Part shown: positions 26,246 through 35,696 of the stretch, piece after piece
Layout: every line of letters starts with the position of its first letter
Position numbering within the stretch: position 1 is the first letter of the stretch
Origin: Pseudomonadota bacterium
GTDB lineage: Bacteria > Pseudomonadota > Gammaproteobacteria > Steroidobacterales > Woeseiaceae
Assembly: GCA_027621915.1 (NCBI GenBank)
Contig: JAQCAD010000002.1
Span: forward strand, 1 to 64,000
Direction of reading: 5' to 3'
Length of the DNA stretch: 64,000 nt
Made by a program: the position numbers and the translations under genes
Notes under the pieces: model-generated
The model's input: the letters and a program-made list of their open reading frames with translations, nothing else
What the model was told of the DNA's origin: nothing
The model's database searches: none

Positions 26246-27392
26246 GACGATTCGCCGTTTAATCGTCATACTCTTATTAATAATGGCGGGCTGCGCCACG
26301 CCACCCCCATTGCCCGAGTCGCCCCCGGCAGCGACGGCGCCACACGGAACAGCTCCGGAGCCGGAGCCGTCACCGCCCCCGGTTATCAGGCCGGATCTTT
26401 CGACAAAAAGAATAAGCATTGCAGCCGTCGGCGACATGATGCTTGGCACCGATTATCCGGAGAACCACCTGCCGGACGATGATGGCGTCAGTTTTCTGTC
26501 GGCGGTCACACCTGTTCTTTCGGCTGCGGATATGGCGTTTGGCAATCTTGAGGGCGTGCTGGTCGACGGCGGCGAACCGGGTAAAAAATGCACCAACCCG
26601 AATGCCTGCTACCTGTTTCGCTCACCGTCGCGCTACATCGAGCACTTCAAGGCAGCCGGTTTCGACGTGTTGAGCCTGGCCAATAACCATGCAAGAGATT
26701 TTGGGGACGAGGGGCGGCTCGCAAGCATGCAGACGATAGCCGCTGCCGGACTGCACCATTCTGGTCTCGAAGGCGATTTTGCGTCGATGAATATCAACGG
26801 GCTTGACGTGGCCGTACTCGCTTTCGCTGTTACCAAGAATTCAAACATGATGCTCGATTACGAGTTGGCCAGAACGATCGTTGAACAGCACGCGACCAGT
26901 CACGACATCGTAGTCGTCTCTTTTCATGGTGGAGCTGAAGGGCGCGACGTAACTCACGTTCCGTTCGCCGAGGAAGAATATTTTGGCGAACCGCGCGGTG
27001 ACGTCGTCCTGTTCTCCCGAATGGTAGTCGATGCCGGCGCAGACCTGGTGATCGGACACGGGCCGCACGTTGTGCGTGCCATGGAAAACTACAATGGCCG
27101 CCTTATCGCTTACAGCCTGGGAAATTTCGCGACCTACTACGGTATCAGCGTGGAAGGAATCAAGGGCGTTGCGCCGATTCTCGTCGTTACGCTAAATGGT
27201 GATGGTGAATTCATCGATGGTCAGATTCACTCGACAATACAGTTGCGCCCGGATGGTCCTTCGATTGATTCTCGAAATCGGGCGCACCACCTGATACGGG
27301 ACCTGACCAACGAGGATTTCCGGCAGTCAGGCATAGAATTCGGCGAGGGCGGAAGAATTCTGCCATTATCCGGAGGGTCGACAGCGCCCTGA
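26235..27392 (+). CDS. CapA family lipoprotein (PGA synthesis-like metallophosphatase fold)
   Basis: A 385-residue exported lipoprotein. The start is TTG 26235, overlapping the SPOR stop; it is followed by a signal peptide with lipobox Cys19 (LLLIMAGCA) and a Pro-rich spacer. The CapA/PgsA catalytic fold follows: ISIAAVGDMMLGTDYP, FGNLEGVL, VLSLANNHARDFGDEG, DIVVVSFHGGAEGR and the metal-binding VIGHGPHVVRAMENYNGRLIAYSLGNFA. Such proteins are tied to poly-gamma-glutamate capsule synthesis or to cell-wall hydrolysis; no capBC partners are adjacent, so capsule synthesis is doubtful. The lipobox suggests membrane anchoring in the periplasm. Confidence 0.88.
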   Translation: MANKTIRRLIVILLLIMAGCATPPPLPESPPAATAPHGTAPEPEPSPPPVIRPDLSTKRISIAAVGDMMLGTDYPENHLPDDDGVSFLSAVTPVLSAADMAFGNLEGVLVDGGEPGKKCTNPNACYLFRSPSRYIEHFKAAGFDVLSLANNHARDFGDEGRLASMQTIAAAGLHHSGLEGDFASMNINGLDVAVLAFAVTKNSNMMLDYELARTIVEQHATSHDIVVVSFHGGAEGRDVTHVPFAEEEYFGEPRGDVVLFSRMVVDAGADLVIGHGPHVVRAMENYNGRLIAYSLGNFATYYGISVEGIKGVAPILVVTLNGDGEFIDGQIHSTIQLRPDGPSIDSRNRAHHLIRDLTNEDFRQSGIEFGEGGRILPLSGGSTAP

Positions 27393-27425
27393 AAAGTCGA
27401 ATATTTCCAGGAAGCGAGGCATAAA

Positions 27426-28688
27426 ATGAAAAAGAACCTGTCGCTTTTAGCAGTCCTTTTTACCGCTCTTACCTGGCCCTCGTTCCTGCTTGCCGCACCA
27501 GTCAAAGTCATTCCGGCAGAAGACGTCGGAATGTCATCCGAACGACTACTGGCACTCAAGGACCGTCTTCAGCAGGTACTGGACGAAGAGTCCACTGGTG
27601 GTATTCAGGTGCTGGTCGCGCGCCGCGGCCAGGTGGTCATGTTTGAGAATCTCGGCTATGCCAGCGTCGAGGACAAATCACCGATTACAGACGACACATT
27701 ATTTCGAATCTATTCGATGACCAAGCCTGTCGTTGGCGTTGCGATGATGATGCTGTACGAGGAGGGCAGGTTTTCATTGTCCGATCCCCTGTCGATGCAT
27801 ATTCCCGAATTTGAAAACCTGCAGGTTTATGCCGGCGTCGACAGTGATGGCAATATGATTCTCGAGAGCCCCGATCGCGAACCGACGATTCATGACCTGA
27901 TGCAACACACAGCCGGGTTTACTTACGGTATTTTTGGTGACACACGTGTCGATAGGATGTATGTCGAAAGAAATATCGGGAACAGCGACGATTCGATGCA
28001 GGATCTGATCGGTAAACTCGCGAGAACTCCTCTTTTGTACCAGCCAGGACAGCGCTGGGTGTATAGCGTCGCTGTTGATGTCCAGGGTTACCTGATCGAG
28101 AAATGGACGGGGATGGATGTTGGAGACTTTCTGCGGCGGCGCTTATTCGAGCCGCTCGGCATGGATCAGACCTTGGCCTGGGTGCCACCGGAGGAGGCGC
28201 CGCTGCTCGCCAATATTTATACGCATGACACAGAGCACGTCCGAGTGAAATTCGAAGGCGCGCTTGCGGACAGGCACTTGCGCCCACCGGGACGCTTCAG
28301 CGGCGGTGGCCAGCTGATATCAACGGCCGACGACTATTGGCGATTCAGCCAGATGCTCTTGAATGGCGGCGAATTTGACGGCAAACGTTACCTGTCCCCA
28401 CGAACTGTTGACTTGATGACCGCTAATCGCCTGGGTGCTACACCTGCACAACTGCCGTTTAGCGGAGCCGGATTTGGCCTGAATTTTGCGGTCATCGAGA
28501 ACGAATCGGCGGTTTCTTACCCGGTCAGCAGGGGCGAGTACTTCTGGGGTGGGCTCGCCACGACGCTTTTCTGGATCGACCCGGAAGAAGAACTTGTGGT
28601 CATTATGATGACTCAATATTTGCCGTGGAACGAACCGTATTACAGGGACATGATGCATCGCTTGGTTCATGCCGCAATTATCGATTAG
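27426..28688 (+). CDS. serine hydrolase of the beta-lactamase/EstB family
   Basis: A 420-residue exported enzyme with signal peptide (cleavage near FLLAAPV) and the class C beta-lactamase/DD-peptidase fold. The nucleophile motif SxxK is SMTK in FRIYSMTKPVVGVAM (about residues 95-109); the second motif is the YSV Tyr in QRWVYSVAVDVQGYLIEKW; and the C-terminal region has GLATTLFWIDPEEELVVIMMTQ with GGLATT in place of the KTG-type motif. Likely substrates are esters, D-amino-acid peptides or beta-lactams; the family alone does not say. It follows CapA by 33 bases and precedes the DUF819 permease by 9, suggesting one operon. Confidence 0.9.
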   Translation: MKKNLSLLAVLFTALTWPSFLLAAPVKVIPAEDVGMSSERLLALKDRLQQVLDEESTGGIQVLVARRGQVVMFENLGYASVEDKSPITDDTLFRIYSMTKPVVGVAMMMLYEEGRFSLSDPLSMHIPEFENLQVYAGVDSDGNMILESPDREPTIHDLMQHTAGFTYGIFGDTRVDRMYVERNIGNSDDSMQDLIGKLARTPLLYQPGQRWVYSVAVDVQGYLIEKWTGMDVGDFLRRRLFEPLGMDQTLAWVPPEEAPLLANIYTHDTEHVRVKFEGALADRHLRPPGRFSGGGQLISTADDYWRFSQMLLNGGEFDGKRYLSPRTVDLMTANRLGATPAQLPFSGAGFGLNFAVIENESAVSYPVSRGEYFWGGLATTLFWIDPEEELVVIMMTQYLPWNEPYYRDMMHRLVHAAIID

Positions 28689-28697
28689 GAGCGACCA

Positions 28698-29843
28698 ATG
28701 ACACTGCCGCTCGTTGGCCCCGACCAGCACTTCGCGCTTTGGGCCGTATTAATCGCTATCGCGGCGTTCGGTTTGTGGTGTGAACGATTCCCCTGGGGCA
28801 GAAAATATTCTGGGGTAATGTTGCTGATTACACTCGCGATCGTGTTGGCCAACCTTAGAATTATTCCAACATCGGCGCCGGTCTATGACGTGGTATGGGA
28901 ATACCTGGTACCCATCGCCATCCCGCTGCTTCTCTTCAAGGCGGATATGAAGCGGATTGTCCGGGAAGCCGGCCCGACGCTGATCGCATTTATAATCGGT
29001 GGCGCCGCCGTCGCCGCCGGTGCAATGGTTGGAGCGATATTACTCGACCTCGGGCCGAAGGAGGCTGAGCTCGCCGGCATTTTCACCGGCACGTACATCG
29101 GCGGTAGTCTGAATTTCGCTGCGGTCGCGGAAGCGACCGGAATGCAGGAAAGCAGCATGCTCGCCGCCGCCGTCGCTGCCGACAATGTCATTACCAATCT
29201 GCATTTTTTGCTCATTATTTTCATTCCTGGTATTGGCTGGTTGGCGAAGCGATATCCGACTCACCATATGGACAACGCCGAGGTAACGAACGTCGGTTCT
29301 GACGGTCCCGTGCATCGTATAGCAGATCTCGACATCGCCGGATTGCTGGCCAGTCTTGCGCTCGCGTTTGCTATTGCGGGAGTGGGTAACTGGCTGGCGG
29401 CGCTTGCCGGATATCCTCAGTTTGGCATTCTTGTCATCACTGCAATCGCGTTGGCGATTGCCAGTCTGCTTCCGGGCCAAATGAAAAAACTGTCGGGTTA
29501 CAGTGAAGCTGGCAACGTCATGATGTTTATTTTTCTCGCAAGTATCGGTGCCAGTGCCGACGTCTGGGAACTGATTGAGATCGCGCCAGTGCTGTTCGTC
29601 TACGCGACGATCATCATCGTCGTACACCTTGTTGTACTGTTCGGGATTGGCATGCTGCTGAAACTCGATCTCGCAGAACTCGCGATGGCATCCGCCGTTT
29701 GCATTGGTGGGCCCTCGAGCGCCCCTGCGCTTGCATCCGCGAAAGGGTGGAAGGACTTGCTGATTCCCGGCATTCTCGCTGGATCCTTCGGATACGCCAC
29801 TGGCAGTTTTATCGGCGTAACCGTTGTCGAATGGCTGCGCTAG
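28698..29843 (+). CDS. DUF819 family membrane protein (putative permease)
   Basis: A 381-residue polytopic inner-membrane protein of about 10-11 helices. DUF819 signatures are LVPIAIPLLLFKADMKRI, TGTYIGGSLNFAAVAEATGM, the repeated ASAVCIGGPSSAPALASAKGW and LIPGILAGSFGYATGSFIG. The GGS/GGPSSA repeats mark an inverted two-half transporter. Family members occur beside peptide or amino-acid genes, often serine hydrolases, as here; substrate is unproven. It follows the hydrolase by nine bases and precedes the AGCS symporter by 75 bases. Confidence 0.9.
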   Translation: MTLPLVGPDQHFALWAVLIAIAAFGLWCERFPWGRKYSGVMLLITLAIVLANLRIIPTSAPVYDVVWEYLVPIAIPLLLFKADMKRIVREAGPTLIAFIIGGAAVAAGAMVGAILLDLGPKEAELAGIFTGTYIGGSLNFAAVAEATGMQESSMLAAAVAADNVITNLHFLLIIFIPGIGWLAKRYPTHHMDNAEVTNVGSDGPVHRIADLDIAGLLASLALAFAIAGVGNWLAALAGYPQFGILVITAIALAIASLLPGQMKKLSGYSEAGNVMMFIFLASIGASADVWELIEIAPVLFVYATIIIVVHLVVLFGIGMLLKLDLAELAMASAVCIGGPSSAPALASAKGWKDLLIPGILAGSFGYATGSFIGVTVVEWLR

Positions 29844-29918
29844 GCTTGGGATCGCTCGTGTTTCCTGTAGACTCTGGCGACTTTGTGAAAAAATAACACG
29901 ATTTTCCGGGACCCGCTC

Positions 29919-31412
29919 ATGCAAGAACTTGTCAGTAATATCAATGCTTGGGTCTGGAGCCCCGCGCTTATATATCTCGCGCTCGGCGCCGGGCTGTTTT
30001 TCTCCGTGCTGACCCGGTTCGTGCAATTGCGATTGTTTCGCGAAATGATTCGCCTGCTGTTTTCCAGCAAGGAAACCGCGCGAGGTATCTCATCGTTCCA
30101 GGCACTTTCCGTATCGCTTTCCGGGCGCGTCGGTACCGGCAACATTGCGGGTGTTGCAGCTGCGATCGGATTCGGAGGACCCGGTGCGGTCTTCTGGATG
30201 TGGGTCGTCGCGTTTCTCGGCGCATCAACGGCGTATGTCGAAGCGGCTCTCGGACAAATTTATAAAGAAGTAGACAATGGTCAGTACCGAGGCGGCCCCG
30301 CTTACTATATCGAGAAGGCGATGGGGCAACGGTGGTATGCCTGCATTTTCGCAGTTTCGACGATATTTGCCTGTGGCATGCTGCTGCCGACCGTCCAGGC
30401 GAACGCGATAAGTACCAGTGTCGAAATTGCCCTCGGAACACATGGAACGATAGAGACTTTCCTTGGCAACATCAGCACGACGAAATTAGGGGCAGCAATT
30501 TTCGTCGTTACCGTGTTCGGATTTATCATTTTCGGCGGCGTCAAACGAATAGCGCACGTAACCCAGGTCGTAGTCCCGTTCATGGCGCTGGGCTACATCC
30601 TCGCGGCCGTTATTATTATTTTGATGAACATCGGCGAACTGCCGAGAGTGATTGGACTCATCGTGGGAGACGCGTTTACGCCGATGGCGGGCGTCGGCGC
30701 TGCGATCGGCTGGGGCGTCAAGCGAGGCGTTTATTCAAACGAGGCTGGCCAGGGAACCGGGCCGCACGCCGCAGCCGCAGCCGAGGTACAACATCCGGCG
30801 CAACAGGGACTTGTCCAGGCATTTTCCGTCTACGTTGACACTTTGTTCGTTTGTTCAGCAACGGCGTTCATGATCCTGATCACCGGGGCCTACAACGTTC
30901 ACGGAGGTGATGGTGGCTTCATTATCATGAACCTTCCGGCAGCAACAGATCCGGAGAGCGCGGCGTTTACACAGCTCGCGGTAGAAAGCATCATGCCCGG
31001 CGTTGGCAAGCCGTTTGTCGCAATGGCGCTGTTCTTTTTCGCCTTCACTACGGTTCTCGCCTACTACTATATCGCGGAAACCAATATCGCTTATCTGCGG
31101 CGCTATTTCCGGGTGCCCGGCGAGATGGTGATACTGAAAGTTGTCATGATGAGCGCTGTGTTTTACGGCGCCGTCAGAACGGCAAGCCTCGCCTGGGGAC
31201 TCGGCGACATAGGCGTTGGCCTGATGGCCTGGCTGAACATCATCGCGATTCTCATCCTGTTCTTTATGGGCAAGCCAGCCCTCAAGGCGCTCGCGGACTA
31301 TGAAAAGCAGAGGAATGCCGGTGTGAAGGTCTACACGTTCGATCCCGAGGCACTGGGAATCAAGAACGCCGACTTCTGGGCAAAAAAAGAATTAAATAAA
31401 GGGGTTAAATAA
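29919..31412 (+). CDS. AGCS family sodium:alanine/glycine symporter
   Basis: A 497-residue Na+-coupled amino-acid importer of the inner membrane with about 11 helices. Signatures: SLSGRVGTGNIAGVAAAIGFGGPGAVFWMW (about 68-97), GGPAYYIEKAMG and KRGVYSNEAGQGTGPHAAAA. It is normal in length, unlike the paralogue at 12921. The last codons (NKGVK then TAA at 31410-31412) are read from a repeat tract of AAATAAAGGGG units, so the C-terminus has been rewritten by the repeat. It is the last gene of the CapA / hydrolase / DUF819 group and ends in a tandem repeat and a large hairpin. Confidence 0.92.
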   Translation: MQELVSNINAWVWSPALIYLALGAGLFFSVLTRFVQLRLFREMIRLLFSSKETARGISSFQALSVSLSGRVGTGNIAGVAAAIGFGGPGAVFWMWVVAFLGASTAYVEAALGQIYKEVDNGQYRGGPAYYIEKAMGQRWYACIFAVSTIFACGMLLPTVQANAISTSVEIALGTHGTIETFLGNISTTKLGAAIFVVTVFGFIIFGGVKRIAHVTQVVVPFMALGYILAAVIIILMNIGELPRVIGLIVGDAFTPMAGVGAAIGWGVKRGVYSNEAGQGTGPHAAAAAEVQHPAQQGLVQAFSVYVDTLFVCSATAFMILITGAYNVHGGDGGFIIMNLPAATDPESAAFTQLAVESIMPGVGKPFVAMALFFFAFTTVLAYYYIAETNIAYLRRYFRVPGEMVILKVVMMSAVFYGAVRTASLAWGLGDIGVGLMAWLNIIAILILFFMGKPALKALADYEKQRNAGVKVYTFDPEALGIKNADFWAKKELNKGVK

Positions 31413-31461
31413 AGGGGTCAGTAAATAAAGGGGTCAGTAAATAAAGGGGTCAGTAAATAAA
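31393..31461. repeat. 16-bp tandem repeat at the 3' end of the AGCS gene
   Basis: GGGG blocks start at 31401, 31414, 31430, 31446 and 31462, a spacing of 13, 16, 16 and 16. The unit is GGGGTCAGTAAATAAA, three exact copies preceded by a variant. The first copies overlap the AGCS stop codon. The last GGGGTCAG becomes the left arm of the following palindrome, so the array looks like slippage or partial duplication of that element's edge. Confidence 0.85.
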
Positions 31462-31498
31462 GGGGTCAGAGCCCGTTATTGGGCTCTGACCCCTTTAT
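31457..31498. repeat. palindromic repeat, full copy 1 (GGGGTCAGAGCCC element)
   Basis: GGGGTCAGAGCCC (31462-31474), loop GTTATT, GGGCTCTGACCCC (31481-31493), with ATAAA/TTTAT extending the stem to 18 bp. It lies between the convergent AGCS and ntrX genes, and the A and T tracts on the two sides make it a likely terminator in both directions. Identical 32-base copies occur at 49025 and 51635. Confidence 0.85.
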
Positions 31499-31518
31499 CG
31501 ACCCCATTATTGAACTGG

Positions 31519-32886
31519 TCAGACGCCCGGGCCGCTGGATTTGAACTCTACGCCGAGCGATCGCAGTTTCCGGTAGAGGTGGGTTCGTTCCATTCCCACG
31601 CGCTGTGCGAGTTTGCCTACCTTGCCATCACAAAGTGCCAGTTGTTGTTGCAAGTAGGCACGTTCAAATTGCTCACGAGCTTCTCGCAGCGGCAGTGAAA
31701 GCAAATCCTGATTGACCAGCGGCTCATTAGGCAATGAAACAGCGCTGACTTCGCCCTCTACTTCATCGAGTGAAATTTCCTCGTCCGATTTTGTTAACAA
31801 AAGGCGGCGGACAAGATTTTTCAACTCGCGAATGTTACCCGGCCATGGATAGTTTCTGAGTCGATTTTGAGCGGCAACGCTAAATCGACGAAACGTTAAG
31901 CCCTCTGAGTCCACCATCTTGTCAACGTAATAGCTCAGTAATTCCGGCACGTCCTCTGCATAGACTCTGAGTGGCGGCACCCTCACGGTTAGCGTACTAA
32001 GATTCGACACCAATTCACGGCGAAGCTTCCCGCCGTCCATGGCCTTTTCGTAGTCAGCATTCGCAGTCGCCATCACGCGCGCCTGCAACTTGACCGGCTT
32101 GTTTCCGCCGGAACGTACAAACTCACCCTGCTCAAGGACGCTGACAATAAGTTTTTGCGCCTGATCGCACATATCGGTCAGCTCGTCGATAATTATCGTG
32201 CCATTTTTTGCGCGCTCGAAATATCCTTTGTGTACGTCTGTACCGGACTCGCTGCCGAGCAGTTGTTCTTCGGCGTTACTGTCGGTAATCGATGCCGCCA
32301 GCAGGGTCACCAGCGGCCCATCTGCGTTCAAACTCATTCCGTGAACGTAACGGGCGAATGCACCTCGCCCGGTTCCCGGTTCGCCGCTAAACAAAATGGA
32401 GGAACTATTACTCGCAAATTGCTGAACTTTATCTCGCAAATTTTTCATCAATGGGCTTCGCCCAATTGGCGCTGGCATGGACGGCAACATGCTTCGCGTT
32501 GTGCCGGGGCTCTTTCTCGAAGAATCAATTGCTCTTTCGACCGTGCGCAAAAGCTTGGCGAGAGACAGCGGCTTTTCAACAAAATCGAAAGCGCCGAGGC
32601 GAGTCGCCTCTACTGCAGTATCAACGGTGCCATGCCCGGACATCATGACGACCGGACAATCGAGATCACCCGGTTCTGACCATTCGCGCAAAAGAGTGAT
32701 GCCATCGGTACCTGGCATCCAGATGTCGAGAAGGACGAGATCGAACTTGCCACGGACTTTGGCTGCCCTGGCTTCAACAGCATCACGGGCTACCGTGACA
32801 CTGTATCCCTCATCGGACAATATTTCGTCGATCAGGACCCTGATATCAGCCTCATCGTCTACTACCAGTACGCGTGAGGTGCTCAT
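31519..32886 (-). CDS. ntrX: NtrX-type sigma-54 family response regulator
   Basis: A 455-residue regulator: receiver with phospho-acceptor Asp54 ([13 protein letters not shown]), AAA+ domain about 140-370 and a C-terminal Fis-type helix-turn-helix ([25 protein letters not shown]). The central domain departs from sigma-54 activators. Walker A reads [10 protein letters not shown] with Arg174 in place of Lys. The GAFTGA sigma-54 contact loop is absent; [16 protein letters not shown] stands there. Walker B ([10 protein letters not shown]) is kept. It therefore probably regulates sigma-70 promoters. It overlaps ntrY by four bases (ATGA) at the end of the def-fmt-rsmB operon. Confidence 0.9.
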   Translation of the reverse strand: MSTSRVLVVDDEADIRVLIDEILSDEGYSVTVARDAVEARAAKVRGKFDLVLLDIWMPGTDGITLLREWSEPGDLDCPVVMMSGHGTVDTAVEATRLGAFDFVEKPLSLAKLLRTVERAIDSSRKSPGTTRSMLPSMPAPIGRSPLMKNLRDKVQQFASNSSSILFSGEPGTGRGAFARYVHGMSLNADGPLVTLLAASITDSNAEEQLLGSESGTDVHKGYFERAKNGTIIIDELTDMCDQAQKLIVSVLEQGEFVRSGGNKPVKLQARVMATANADYEKAMDGGKLRRELVSNLSTLTVRVPPLRVYAEDVPELLSYYVDKMVDSEGLTFRRFSVAAQNRLRNYPWPGNIRELKNLVRRLLLTKSDEEISLDEVEGEVSAVSLPNEPLVNQDLLSLPLREAREQFERAYLQQQLALCDGKVGKLAQRVGMERTHLYRKLRSLGVEFKSSGPGV

Positions 32887-35114
32887 GCTTTTTCCCTCCG
32901 TTTTTCAGAGCGTCCCGGCAGCTTCACAATCATCTGGCCTCGGGCTATTTCGTTTACGGGTAAATGAATTGTTATCACTGCACCACCTTCATCGCGGTTT
33001 CGAGCCGTTATTGACCCAACATGTTCCTCGACCAATTTCTTGACTATCGCGAGTCCAAGGCCTGTGCCCTTGGGTTTCGTTGTCACGTAAGGGTCGAATA
33101 TCTGGCTGACCGAATCGCTTTTGAAACCCGGCCCATTGTCTGCGACCGTCATTTCAATTACTTCGACGCCATGTACTTCCACGGCGCTAATACCAACGTC
33201 GATTCGTCCGCCTGGCACTTGCTCCAGCGCCTCGGTGGCATTTACGATCAGGTTGTGAAGAATCTGTCGTATCCGGCCCATATCGGCTTCGACTTCGGGT
33301 AATGCTGCATCTGTTTCCAAAACAATATCGATATCGCTTTCCTGGGCTCGATAAAGATCGACAACCTCATGTGCCAGCGTGCCTATGTCGAAACGATTCA
33401 GATCAATGTCCGGTGCTCGAGCGTAATCGCTGAAAGCGTTAACCATTTCTTTCATCGCTTCGACCTGCTGCACAATGGTGTGGGTAGCGCGATCGAGCAC
33501 CTGGGCATCTTCGTCACTCAGCGTATGCAAATACTTCCGACGCATACGTTCCGCGGAAAGCTGAATCGGCGTAAGCGGGTTCTTGATTTCGTGTGCAAGT
33601 CGCCGGGCAACCTCGCCCCATGCTGCATCGCGCTGAGCCTGTAACAGCGCAGTTATGTCGTCGAAAACGACGACATATCCAGCAGCGTGGTCTTCATCGC
33701 CGGGTAGCGTCGTACAGGCACACGTTAGCACTCTTCGCCCTACCTCACCACGCAATACAATCTGCTCGCGCCATTCTGTCTCTCCCGCATTCAGATGCAC
33801 TCGAGCGACATCGACGAATTGCTCGAGCAAAGGTTGTCCCTTCGCAACGTCAGGAAGGTATTCGCCAATGCGATGCTCGAGGTCAACATTCAGGATTGAG
33901 CCAGACGCCTCATTCGCGTTACGAATTCGAAGATCAGATTCCAACGCGACGACACCGGTAGATAGTCTGTCAAGTATGACCGCCAGGTTCGCCCGCTCCG
34001 CTTCGACCAGTGCCTGACTAATGCTCGCCTCTTGACGTGCGGACGAAAGGTGTTGAGTCATATCGTTGAAAGAACTAATCAAGAACCCGATTTCATCTTT
34101 CGATGGCGTCGGCAACAGTGTGTCGAAATCTCCTTCCGCCACCGCTCGCGTCCCGGCGACCAGATCCTGGATGGGAGCGACAAGTCGGCGAGATAGGACG
34201 AAGGCACCATAAATCGATGCGAGCAACGACAACATGAGCACGACGGTCAATGTTAGTGAGAAATTCTGTTTAAGCGGTTCACGTATGAAAACTGCCCGTT
34301 TGTAGTCGTTGTACGACGAGTCGACACTGTCCGCCATTCTTCCAATTCGGTCGGGCACGGCGTAGAGCGCCTGGATCACACCACTTCGATCAGCACGGTT
34401 CGAACCTCCGAAAGGCACTGCTGTCCGAATTTCGAATCCACCGCCATCCATTGGATCCAGACTCACGAACGGTCTGTTCTGACGAATCTGAAATGCGACC
34501 TCATCGGTCAGCGGCCGCGGCAGGCTCCCTGCAGAATGATCCGAACTCGTCGCGATAATCTGGCTGTTCCTGCCGTAAATGGAAATCTCACTCGCGCCGC
34601 TTTCTCTGCGCAACATGCTGAGATCGAAAATTAGTTGCCGCGAGTTCACATCCTGAAGCCGATCGGAGATCTGGATGGTCGTTCGCAGATGATCGCGCAT
34701 CTGGATTCCCAGCGCAGTCTGGCTGAGTTCCAAAGCGTCATCGAGCGCTTCCTCAATTTCGATATTGAACCAGCTATCGATGCCACTATTTATGAATTGA
34801 ATTGAGAAATAGAAAACAACGAGCAACGGGAGAACTGCCAGCCCGACAAACATACCAACCATTCTTGCCTTTAGTCGCGATCCCGGTACGTGGTTGCGGT
34901 AGTCCTTAAAAAGTTTTGCCAAATTTCCGACCATCAACACGAACAGGACAATGACGCCTGCAATGTTGATCAGCAGAATCGTGATATGCAGAGACTCGTA
35001 GTCTTCCGAGTTCTGCGGCGTCCAACTCAAGAGGAAAAGCGCAACCAACGCGAGCCCGACGCCGATGACGCCGACCGCGGTAATCGCTGCTCTTCTTATC
35101 GTGCGAGTGTCCAT
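32883..35114 (-). CDS. ntrY: NtrY-type sensor histidine kinase
   Basis: A 743-residue membrane kinase partnering NtrX. Three helices lie in the first 106 residues, with a periplasmic sensor region from about 107 to 275 and a further helix near 280-300, then HAMP ([25 protein letters not shown]), a PAS domain ([27 protein letters not shown]), the phospho-acceptor His in [21 protein letters not shown], the N-box [11 protein letters not shown] and the G-box [13 protein letters not shown]. In family members this pair senses nitrogen or redox status. It overlaps ntrX by four bases and the DUF4390 gene by 19, so it is translated from the same long message. Confidence 0.92.
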   Translation of the reverse strand: MDTRTIRRAAITAVGVIGVGLALVALFLLSWTPQNSEDYESLHITILLINIAGVIVLFVLMVGNLAKLFKDYRNHVPGSRLKARMVGMFVGLAVLPLLVVFYFSIQFINSGIDSWFNIEIEEALDDALELSQTALGIQMRDHLRTTIQISDRLQDVNSRQLIFDLSMLRRESGASEISIYGRNSQIIATSSDHSAGSLPRPLTDEVAFQIRQNRPFVSLDPMDGGGFEIRTAVPFGGSNRADRSGVIQALYAVPDRIGRMADSVDSSYNDYKRAVFIREPLKQNFSLTLTVVLMLSLLASIYGAFVLSRRLVAPIQDLVAGTRAVAEGDFDTLLPTPSKDEIGFLISSFNDMTQHLSSARQEASISQALVEAERANLAVILDRLSTGVVALESDLRIRNANEASGSILNVDLEHRIGEYLPDVAKGQPLLEQFVDVARVHLNAGETEWREQIVLRGEVGRRVLTCACTTLPGDEDHAAGYVVVFDDITALLQAQRDAAWGEVARRLAHEIKNPLTPIQLSAERMRRKYLHTLSDEDAQVLDRATHTIVQQVEAMKEMVNAFSDYARAPDIDLNRFDIGTLAHEVVDLYRAQESDIDIVLETDAALPEVEADMGRIRQILHNLIVNATEALEQVPGGRIDVGISAVEVHGVEVIEMTVADNGPGFKSDSVSQIFDPYVTTKPKGTGLGLAIVKKLVEEHVGSITARNRDEGGAVITIHLPVNEIARGQMIVKLPGRSEKRREKA

Positions 35115-35689
35115 TCGTACCAGTCACTCTCCAGTTGCCATTGGCTGCGCCAGAAAAACAACAATCGCAGTGCCGCCGGGTATTGCTGTGTACTCAGACG
35201 CGCTCTAAGCCTAAGTCGGTAACGACTCTCAGGATCCAGAAGTGCGTCGTCAACAACGGGCAATCCCTGAATTCGTCCTAGGTTGTTAAGCGCCGAATAA
35301 AGTGTCGCGAATGAATCCTGGTCGCCGCTGTTCAAGTTTCGAACAATGTAGCGTTGACTAAGCGGCCTGTACTCAAGCTCGTAGGTGAAAGTAAGTGCGG
35401 CGTCCTGCGAATCGATCCAGAGCCCGCGAACCCGGATTACTTCGAAATCGAGTTCAACCGTTAACGGGACGCCGCTATTAAGTGCCTCCAGCGCTTCATC
35501 ACTCAAGATGAGTTGCAGTCGCGCCTCGAGTTCGTGCACACCTTCGTTCAACAGCGTGGTTGCGGACCGTATGTCGAAGAATCCCTGCCGTTCCGGCAGT
35601 TGCTGAGCCGCAATCGGAGCGAACGCCGCCATGCCGGCAACGAGGGCCAGCACGAGTCCGGTAAAGCCTTTGATTTTTATTCCTCTCAT
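35096..35689 (-). CDS. DUF4390 domain-containing protein
   Basis: A 197-residue exported protein with a signal peptide (cleavage near APIAAQQLP). The DUF4390 core includes [47 protein letters not shown] and the terminal [21 protein letters not shown] conserved beta-sandwich with helices is expected; no function is known. It is typically found, as here, between rsmB and ntrY. The start at 35689 has a GAAGAG site; the longer frame to 35737 overlaps rsmB. Its fixed place before ntrY suggests a periplasmic partner for the sensor, which is inference. Confidence 0.85.
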   Translation of the reverse strand: MRGIKIKGFTGLVLALVAGMAAFAPIAAQQLPERQGFFDIRSATTLLNEGVHELEARLQLILSDEALEALNSGVPLTVELDFEVIRVRGLWIDSQDAALTFTYELEYRPLSQRYIVRNLNSGDQDSFATLYSALNNLGRIQGLPVVDDALLDPESRYRLRLRARLSTQQYPAALRLLFFWRSQWQLESDWYEWTLAR

Positions 35690-35696
35690 TTTCTCT

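Noticed and set aside
26235-27392. Poly-gamma-glutamate capsule operon
   Set aside because: Only the CapA-like protein is present; no CapB or CapC partners are adjacent, so capsule synthesis is not supported.
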